In this document: piece after piece, positions 56,272-64,000 of the stretch
Numbering within the stretch: position 1 is the first letter of the stretch
Layout: every line of letters begins with the position of its first letter
The notes under the pieces: model-generated
Told to the model about the DNA's origin: nothing
Seen by the model: only the letters and a program-made list of their open reading frames with translations
The model's database searches: none
Made by a program: the position numbers and the translations under genes
From: Areca catechu
Lineage: Eukaryota > Streptophyta > Magnoliopsida > Arecales > Arecaceae
Length of the DNA: 64,000 nt
Assembly: GCA_021397845.1 (NCBI GenBank)
Contig: CM038052.1
Span: 139,691,854-139,755,853, forward strand
Direction: 5' to 3'

Positions 56272-57863
56272 TGATGCAAAACATAGCTCTGATACTAATA
56301 AAGATGATAAGGAACATAGCTCTGATACCAATAAAGATGATGCAGGATAGATACAATGTGGTGTAGTACGATGCAATTCAAGCCAAGATGATTCAGAGAG
56401 CAATGATCATAGTAAAACAACTAACACAATAGATTGAAGAGAGTAAAGAAGGCAATTAACCACTTACCCGCAATCTGCTCCGCAAGCTATGAAGAATAAG
56501 GATCCGATGGCTAGGAAACCATCTTAGATCAGGCTATTCCATGCTTCAATTACCAAATCTAATGAGAAAAGGATTGGTTACTTACCCCAATGGAGATTCA
56601 CTTTGAATTGAGGTGGATCTGCTGCTTGGTCGCTCAAATTTCACAGTAGGTTGAAGATCAGGACTCCAGATTTCATATCCACCATCAGATCTTGGTTTGG
56701 AAACAAAGGATCCATCTTCTAAGGTAGCAAACAAAACTTAAGATTGACGTAATTCAGATTCGAAATGGAAAAATGAAAGGTTGGATGCGAAGAGCTAGAA
56801 GAAGATTGGTAGCAATTATCGAATCCAGCAGATCCTCCACTCAAGGACCTCACGGCCTTGAGATTTCAAGGACCTCCCCACCTTGAGATCTTAAGGACCT
56901 CCCCGCCCATAGAGAAAATCACTAAGCCTACCCAACTTTGTGGAAAAAGACAGCATTTCATTTCATAATTCAATAATCAACAATTACAAAGGGTATGGGG
57001 TCCTATTTATAGAATTCTTCACATATGAAGATATCATAGGACTCTTTTAAATTTATATTATATTTAAATTTGAATAGTCCTTGGCTTCTTGGGTTCTTCC
57101 TTGAATTTTGAATTTTGAATTCTTTCTCTCCATGGCTTGGGTGACAACATAAAAAATTGTTCGGCAAAATGAAGTTGGGTCCTAATCCTTCTTTCTTATT
57201 TCTCATTTGGTGCTAATTCCTTCTCATCCATTGCGTAAAATCTGAATTCTATTCCCTTGGTCGGCAACATGGGATAAGAAAGGCTTTGAATGATTGAATT
57301 TAAGTTTTAAACCCCTACTTTGAATTTAAAAGAAGATAGAAGATAACTCCTCCTTTGAACTTTGGATAAACCTCCATTTATCTTTGACTCTTCAATTCAT
57401 CTTGGACTCTTCAATTAATTTTTGAATGGACTATAGGGGGCGTCATCTGGAATGGGTGTCATAAGGGAGGGGCGCTAGATAAGAAGCAGAGTCCTTCTGC
57501 TTTACTCTTCTCAATTTAGCACCTCCTTGAAATCTCAAATGGGCGATGAAAAATGGGATGGGGTGCCTCTTTTGGATAAAGATGGATTTTGAATGTTGTC
57601 CCAATATCTGGATGTCTGGATGTCAGGATGCCTGAGTATCTGGATGTCTAAATGTCTGAATGTCTGAATGTCTAAATGAAAATTTGGACAACCCTTTTTT
57701 TATCTAAAATTGATCTACCAAGGTAATGACGACTTAAATCTTGGGTACCTATGACACCCATTAACTTATTCAATCATTAATTATAGGACTCAAACTAGAC
57801 AATTCATCAAACAAAGCAAATTAATGCCATTTACAGGACTCTTAAACCAATTGATGGACTCAA
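56272..57863 (-). repeat. Element F, 3' LTR (truncated on the internal side)
   Basis: Starts TGATGCAAAAC and matches 60672-62284. Similarity stops at 57863, where it runs into integrase sequence instead of an LTR start and polypurine tract, so about 60 bp or more of LTR were deleted. Two copies of a 33-bp unit with a primer-binding-site-like sequence lie at 56281-56335. A 10-bp TGTCTGGATG-type repeat lies at about 57606-57678. Confidence 0.8.
57606..57678. repeat. 10-bp tandem repeat in the F LTR (also 62022-62096)
   Basis: Seven or so copies of TGTCTGGATG/TGTCTGAATG in both LTRs, with different copy order, so the array changed after insertion. Confidence 0.85.
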
Positions 57864-58480
57864 TGGGATCAGGGTCACTCTCAAAGATGGGATAGGGTCA
57901 CTCTCAAAGATGGGATCAGGCTCAAATGGCTCACTAGGTATCACCATTGGTTCCTTAAACTCGACTAGATCAGATATATTGAAGGTCGGACTAATACCTA
58001 ACTCAGATGGTAATTCTAGCATATAAGCATTAGGTCCAATCTTTTTTATAATCCTATACGGTCCAGCACTACGGGCGTGTAGTTTCTTCATGGTTCTGAC
58101 TAGAAACCGTTCAGGTCATAACCTGATCATGATGGAGTTCCCTTCGTTAAACTCTTTAAATCTCTTATGTAAGTTAGCCTCGTGCTCATATGATTCATTG
58201 CTCTTTTTAATTTTGTTACTAATTTCTTTATGCAATGCTTTGACATGCTGTGCAAATGACTATATGGACTCTGGGACTCAGACTGACACTTGACAAAAAA
58301 TAGACTCAACTATGTAATCCTATTGAGAGAAATTTTATTGGACTCCTAGGGTCTAAACCTAACAAACTATTGATTCTCTAGGTTTGACCCTGGTCTGGTA
58401 TGCACATGAAAAGTTACCATGAATCCCTAGCAAATGCCATAAGGTCTTCCAAAAGTAGGTAGCAAAAGGGATGGGCTTTA
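57831..58480 (-). pseudogene. Element F integrase, C-terminal remnant (chromovirus)
   Basis: Minus-strand text includes 'FWKTLWHLLG' near 58450, 'NKIKKSNESYEHEANLHKRF' near 58200, and (58091-57831) 'HARSAGPYRIIKKIGPNAYM' with 'GISPTFNISDLVEFKEP'. These match the integrase of G. Several stops occur; the catalytic part and chromodomain are missing. Confidence 0.8.
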
Positions 58481-59454
58481 AGAGCTCATGCAACTTGGTA
58501 ATCTCTTCAAAATGAAACCTAATGGCTCTAAAATCATGATAAGGGAAGGGTAAGAAATAAGAATCAGAGTCTTGGGATAACTTAGGGGAAGCATGAACAG
58601 ACCTTGGTTACTCATAATGACTTATGATTTGAATATTGATCTATTGGTGTAAGATCTATGGCATGTAGGATACTTCTAGGTGGTGAAAGGTCATCTAGAA
58701 GGTCTTCAGGAAGTTCATCTTGAAAGTCTTCTAAAATAATGTTGACCTCCTGGGGTCATTCCTCAGGGACTTGAAGGACGTCTTGTGTTGAGGCTAAAGG
58801 ATTGGGTTCTTCATGAGGGCATTGAGTCACAGGAACCAAGTCCTCACTAATTTCATGTTGTTCTGATGTTTCAGGACTAGGCTCAACAATCTTTTCTTTT
58901 CCAAGGGTTTCCTTAGGTAAGGTACTAGAGTTGTCCTCCTCGAAGTCTTCTCCTTCGTATTCATCCATCAGTTTTTCTCCAACTTCATATATTTCCACTA
59001 TGATTTCAGCTTGAGTAAACTTCTGGTCGATTAACTCTGAGTCTGCAAAAGATATCTTCTCTTTAGGGTCATTCTTAGGAAAAAACAGGGTCACAGGAGT
59101 GGGTCGGCTCGGATTAGGGTTTAGTCAGCTTTGATGAAAATTGGGTTGACTCTATTGTAGAATGGGTCAACTCGAGTGGACTAGGCTAGATCCTGATTTT
59201 TGATATGGGGCACTAATCCAAATGGGTTCTGGCCAATGAATTATGGGTCCAAGGAAAGTCGGTTTGGGTGAACCAGGGTTAGTCCGGTCCCTACGGGTTC
59301 TTTCTAAGTTATCGAGTCGCTTATATAGTCGGTCACACCTATTATCCATCAGGGCACATTGTTCATTGAAGGTCTTCAGTAAAATTTCTATAGTGGACAC
59401 CATGATCAGATTGTGTTGGGTTTGGCCTACTCTAGTGGTCATGCAATGCAAACT
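58481..59454 (-). pseudogene. Element F gag N-terminus and acidic protease-flank remnant
   Basis: 59451-59167 has 'MVSTIEILLKTFNEQCALMD' and 'NRCDRLYKRLDNLERTRRD', a coiled-coil Gag start. 59094-58756 has 'GEKLMDEYEGEDFEEDN', similar to the acidic 'EEYEGEEEVYE' before the G protease. The capsid core, zinc knuckle, protease, RT and RNase H are not found, so at least two internal deletions occurred. 59098-59185 carries GTCGGCTCGG and GGTCAACTCGAG motifs. Confidence 0.65.
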
Positions 59455-60652
59455 TTACAAAACAACCTATGTCTGGTGTTCCTATACCTAAGGGCCAATA
59501 TAGTGCTTAGTCAAGATAATAACCATGACTTTAGTAACTCCTCGATTGGCCAGGTAAGAAGTGGGGTGGTGGGAGGCTCCCCTCACTTTTGTGAGGTCCT
59601 AATAAAAGAACCACCAGTCCGCTTAGGGTGTTTGCCTCTGGACCTCTCGCCTTAAACACCAATTCTCAAAAGCACACACAAAAGTGACTAGTATAATGGA
59701 TTAACACGTATATAAAACCCGACCTATTGCTATCCCTAGCTTTAAGTGCTACTAGATTTTAATTAAGGCTTAGGACTATGCAAATGGGGTTGGTTGTTTT
59801 GGGCCAAGGAAAGGGTCTCAATCCTTCCCTTATGTTATATTGCTTGCCCATAGAATTTGTTTAAAATATGAATGCACAATCAATTCTAGTTACCAAGATA
59901 AGATAAGATAACACTAGCAACTCAAAATTTAAACTTTAAATTTTGAGTTTTAAATTTAGATTTTAGATTCAAATTTTAAATTTTAAATTTTAGATTTTAG
60001 ATTTAAATTGCAGGAATTAAATTTTTGTGGAATCTAAATAGATCAAATGTTCCAAAGAAACCCTAATTTGTGCTTAAGAAATTAACCAAGCAATCTTAAA
60101 CACACCAATCACAAAAAATTCCAGCAAGCAAGCATACACTTAAGCACAAAACAAACTTCAATCTCGGGTTATCATGTCTGGCCATAGCACATTACTCCCA
60201 TGGATCACAAATATACTTTCGTATATTCGCTCAGGAGGCGTGATTTACTTCCACCAAAATACTCTAAAATAATTTAAAAAAATATTTATTTATTATTATT
60301 ATAAAACACTCATATCTGCAATCTATGAGGAAGATTTAGATTTGAGTTTGTGTTAATTTAGATTAATGAAAAAAAAACAAATGAACTAAGTTTCGGATAG
60401 CTATGATGAAAGCTATCGAAACATGGTAAAAAAAATTGTAGCAGACCTAAACTATGTAGCCGAGATTAAAAAAAATGCATAAAAATATTTTTTTATTTTT
60501 TAAATAAAATTTGAGATGCTATTTACTAACTTACCGGTGATTAACAAAAAATTAATTTTAGATGAAAATAATTAATCTAATAAGGGTTCTATGCAGATCA
60601 AGTTCAGGTATGTGCAGAATTCAGCAAGCATGAAACCCTATTCTAACCTAAT
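59455..60652 (-). other. Element F leader
   Basis: Gene-free. An AT-only-like stretch at 59925-60010 is built of TTTAAATTTTAGA-type units, and poly-A/T runs occur at 60270-60500. Nothing else recognised. Confidence 0.6.
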
Positions 60653-60664
60653 GCTCTGATACCA
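60653..60664 (-). other. Element F primer-binding site
   Basis: Minus-strand TGGTATCAGAGC, perfect, 7 bases from the LTR end at 60672. Confidence 0.85.
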
Positions 60665-60671
60665 ATAAAGA

Positions 60672-62345
60672 TGATGCGGAACATAGCTCTGATACCAATA
60701 AAGATGATGCAGGACAATAACGATGTAGTGTTGGATGATTCAACTCTAACCTAGATGATTTAGAGAGCAATGATCATAGTAAAGCAACTAACACAATAGA
60801 CAGAAGAGAGTAAAGAAGGTGATTAACCACTTACCCGCAATCCGCTTTGCAAGCTATGAAGAATAAGGACCCGACAGCTAGGAAACCATCTTAGATCAGG
60901 CTATTCCATGCTTCAATTACCAAATCTAAAAAGAAAATGATTTGTTACTTACCCCACTAGAGATTCATTTGAATTGAGATGGATCTATTGCTTGGTCTCC
61001 CAGATTTCGCATTAAGAAGATCAGGATCCCAGATTTCAGATCCACCATCAGATCTTGGTTCAGAAGCAAAGGACCCATCCTCTAAGGTCTTTGAACACCT
61101 GAGATTTGCAAAGAAGGCAGCAAACAAAACTTAAGATTGACGTAATTCAGATTCAAAATGGAAAAATGAAATGTTGGATGCGAAGAGCTAGGAGAAGATC
61201 GATAGCAATTGTCAAATCCAGCAGAACCTCCACTCAAGGACCTCACCGCCATGAGCTTTCAAGGACCTCCCTGCCTTGAGCTCATAAGGACCTCCCCGCC
61301 CTTAGGGAAAATCTCTAAGCCTACCCAGCTTTGTGGAAAAAGATAGCATTTCATTTCATAATTCAATAATCAATAATTACAAAGGGTATGGGATCCTATT
61401 TATAGAGTTATTCACATATGAAGATATCATAGGATTCTTTTAAATTTAAATTACATTTAAAATTGAACACTCCATGGCTTCTTGGCTACATCCTTGAGTT
61501 TTGAATTTTGAATTCTTTCTCTCCATGGCTTGGGCGACAACATAAAAAATTGTTCGACAAAATGAAGTTGGGAACTAATCCTTCATTCTTATTTCTCATT
61601 TGGTGCTAATTCCTTCTCATCCTTATCCTAAAATTTGAATTCTATTCCCTTGGTCAGTAACATGGGATAAGAAAGGCTTTGAATGCTTGAATTTAAGTTT
61701 AAAACCCCTCCTTTGAATTTAAAAGAAGATAGAAGATAACTCCTCCTTTGAACTTTGGATAAACCTCCGTTTATCTTTGACTCTTCAATTCATCTTGGAC
61801 TCTTCAATTCATCTTGGACTCTTCAATTAACTTTTGAATGGACCATAGGGGGTGTCATCTGGAATGGGTGTCAAGAGGGAGGGGGCGCCAGATAAGAAGT
61901 AGAGTCCTTCTGCTTTACTCCTCTCAATTTAGCACCTCCTTGAAATCTCAAATGGGCGATGAAAAATGGGATGGGGTGCCTCTTTTGGATAAAGATGGAT
62001 TTTGAATGTTGTCCCAATATCTGGATGTCTGGATGTCCAGATGTCTGAGTATCCAAATGTCTGAATGTCTGAATGCCTAAATGTCTGAATGAAAATTTGG
62101 ACAACCCTTTTTATACCTAAAATTGATCTACCAAGGTAATGACCACTTGGGTCTTGGGTACTTATGACATCCCTTAACTTATTCGAACACTAATTACAGG
62201 ACTCAAACAAGACAGTTCATCAAACAAAGCAAATTAATACCATTTACAAGACTCTTAAACCAATTGATGGACTCAATGGACTCAATGGATAACCCAACAA
62301 CCCTAATTGACCAGATTGCAACTCAATTTGACCTAATTACAACTC
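60672..62345 (-). repeat. Element F, 5' LTR (right edge uncertain)
   Basis: Starts TGATGCGG and matches 56272-57863 up to about 62284. Beyond that it continues alone ('AACCCAACAACCCTAATT', similar to the same region of solo LTR S), so the LTR start is somewhere in 62285-62440. It includes a 33-bp duplication with GCTCTGATACCA at 60683-60694 and 60653-60664. I found no target-site copy. Confidence 0.75.
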
Positions 62346-62439
62346 AAAATAACTGGGACTCGAGTGTTCTTTGTGAAGAACACATGGACTTACTCATTGG
62401 TGATCCAAAATGAATTGGAAAAGGTTTGCTTCCTCTTCC

Positions 62440-63700
62440 TAACTCTTGTGTCCTCACCACCCCGACTCCAGCTCCACCTCGATGACGGGCTTATCTTGCT
62501 GCCCGGGCAATGGGAGAGAAGGCTAGATGTTGTCCAGCCCCTTCAGCCCGAAGAAATGGAAGGCCTTTTTTTTGAAGTCTCTGTACCCCTAGTGGAAGGA
62601 GTCCATAATTTCTTTCGTAAACACATCCTTAAAGGCCTGGGATGCCATGAACTTGGGAATGGCCTCAGCAGCCTCTATTTTGGCCACCTCCATCAACACG
62701 ATGGCCATCGTAGCCTTTTTCACCACCACTGCAACCCTCGCCATTTGCTCCTCTTGCTGAGCCTGGAGGGTCTGTGCTCTCCCTTCCATACAGGCCACCT
62801 CCGCCATAGAAGCGGTGGCCTCTTCGGCTTGGTGGGTGCTGAACCCTTTGTCCTCAACCAAGGCTCAGCCACCTTTTTCTCGAGCTCGGATACCTTTGTC
62901 TGGGCCCTGGTCAGTTGAGCCTCCAGCTCCTGGGCCTGACAAGATAGGCCCCGGTCCTCGTCCCTCTTCTTGCAGAGGTGAATCCAATATTTTTCTATTC
63001 CCTGATGGAATCCCGAAGAAGCTGCACGTCAACCGCCACCTGCACCAAGAACGGCGATTGATGTCCTTTGGGAAAAGGGTGGAAAAACAAGTGCAAATTT
63101 AGAGATGGCTTACTGACATCAGCCAAGCAAAGGTGTTAGTAGTGAGCTCCCTCACTGGCCTTCCTACATCATCCTGATGATCCGATGGCTGTATTAGGGT
63201 GTTAAGGATATCCTCTACCACCATCCCATCTAGGGATTCTTGGAGCCCGTGGGAAGAATTATAGTGAACTCCTTGGCTTCTTAGCTCGGCACCTCGGGTG
63301 GTCCTGTCAGGGTTAGCGTACCCTCCAACGTAGGTACCATACCTAGGGGGCAGTCGCTAGCAGCTCCAACCCTAGGTCATGGAAGTGGTACCTTAGGAGC
63401 AGCAGATCCCATCTCCTTCGCTGCTTCCGGCTGCGATGGATCATCGGCACATGGTGGGTCCACTAGGGGCGGAGGAGGATCCCCATCCATTGTCCTAGTC
63501 TCACTCCTAGGCTACCTAAAAGGGATCTGGACCCTTGGTTGAGACGGTGCATGAGGGGTGGCTTGTCCCGTCACATTAGGGCTGACGTCGGGCCCCCACC
63601 ACGGTTCCTCTTGGACCTTTTTTCTGGACTCCCCCTCCGGCCCTTCAGTAGCAGCCCTCTTCTGGGACATCCTGCGGAGCTCCTAGGGGCTGAACATCAT
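62440..63700 (-). pseudogene. Tat antisense coiled-coil ORF, main part, decayed
   Basis: Minus-strand text begins 'MSQKRAATEGPEGESRKKV' near 63670, is Pro-rich, then has a heptad stretch 'AQELEAQLTRAQTKVSELEK' near 62940-62880, an Ala/Glu stretch (62861-62589) with 'MASQAFKDVFTKEIMDSF', and 'DKPVIEVELESG' near 62470. Many stops and frame changes. Extra ORFs, some antisense to pol, are known in Tat-lineage elements (for example Grande). The plus-strand open frames here (62364-63102) are shadows. Confidence 0.6.
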
Positions 63701-63814
63701 CCCTGTGACATGAGGTAGACTGGTTCGCCCTGTTCCTGGACCTGACCCACTGCTAAGAGAAAAAGAAGCCCGATGTTAGATTTTACCCTAGGGCAGAGCC
63801 TGGATGACCCAAGC
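63701..63814. other. Tat sequence upstream of the antisense ORF
   Basis: Short GC-rich stretch, no gene, ending at a probable LTR start. Confidence 0.4.
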
Positions 63815-64000
63815 TGGTGTGGACACCTAGACCAGAAGAAATTGACAGGTTGAACCCATATTCTTGTGGATCACCTGTGAATAAAGCCCTAGGCCCAAGC
63901 CCCAAATCACTTGTAAATATTTATCTTAAATTCTATTATTTTAGCTTAGTTGGTTTTAGCCCTAAACCCAAAAATTGAGTCTATAAAAAAACTCCAATTT
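63815..64000 (+). repeat. Start of another LTR, cut by window end
   Basis: TGGTGTGGACACC resembles the LTR start of G (TGGTGTGGGCACC) and S (TGGTGCGGGCACC), and base composition changes sharply here. CTATAAAAAAACTCC at 63981-63995 could be a TATA box. Orientation plus by the start. It could be a chromovirus insertion or the 3' LTR of the Tat element. Confidence 0.5.

Noticed and set aside
62364..63102. Plus-strand open frames of 184 and 95 codons
   Set aside because: They are the complement of the Tat antisense coiled-coil ORF; the minus strand carries the family-like text.

Overview
The window looks like heterochromatic DNA from a seed plant with a large, retrotransposon-rich genome. A monocot is my guess, because a Del/Tekay element with ~2.1 kb LTRs sits beside Sirevirus and Angela-type Copia elements; I cannot name the species. 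I find no host protein gene, rRNA or tRNA. Almost every base belongs to nested, mostly broken LTR retrotransposons (letters A-H and S are mine).

Layout, left to right. Element A (1-4358, +): Del/Tekay-type Ty3/gypsy with long LTRs and a non-coding interior. Element H (4359-~10860, -): decayed Angela/Tork-type Ty1/copia. 10861-12426: GC-rich block with a 103-bp tandem repeat, perhaps the 5' end of a Tat-type element. Element C (12427-13302 plus 24562-28464, -): 3' half of an old Sirevirus (3' LTR, env-like ORF, RNase H end). Its LTR is split by Sirevirus element B (13303-24556, -; TSD CTTTG). Its RNase H gene is split by chromovirus G (28465-38217, +), which itself holds a solo LTR S (32591-34226; TSD ACGTC). 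Then come a minus-strand Tat fragment (38218-39842), element D, a plus-strand 5' half of a Sirevirus of the C family (39843-44204), a plus-strand Tat integrase end plus 31-bp tandem repeats (44226-45089 and 55089-55370), Sirevirus E inserted in those repeats (45090-55083, -; TSD TTATG), a Tat antisense ORF (ends near 56165 and 62440-63700) split by a deleted chromovirus F (56272-~62345, -), and the start of another LTR at 63815.

The main structural result is that C/D and the two Tat fragments look like halves of two elements separated by one inversion (breakpoints near 38217 and 44204) with deletions. At 44205 there is a short inverted copy of sequence from G, as expected of templated repair.

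How the genes work together: each autonomous copy would have supplied Gag, protease, integrase, reverse transcriptase and RNase H for copying through RNA. The three Sireviruses also carry an extra env-like ORF after pol. A degenerate palindromic motif (GAGTCGRCTC and variants) is repeated both in their LTRs and directly upstream of the env-like ORF. That paired array is the best candidate here for an undescribed regulatory system. All coding regions contain stops or frameshifts, so no element looks autonomous now.
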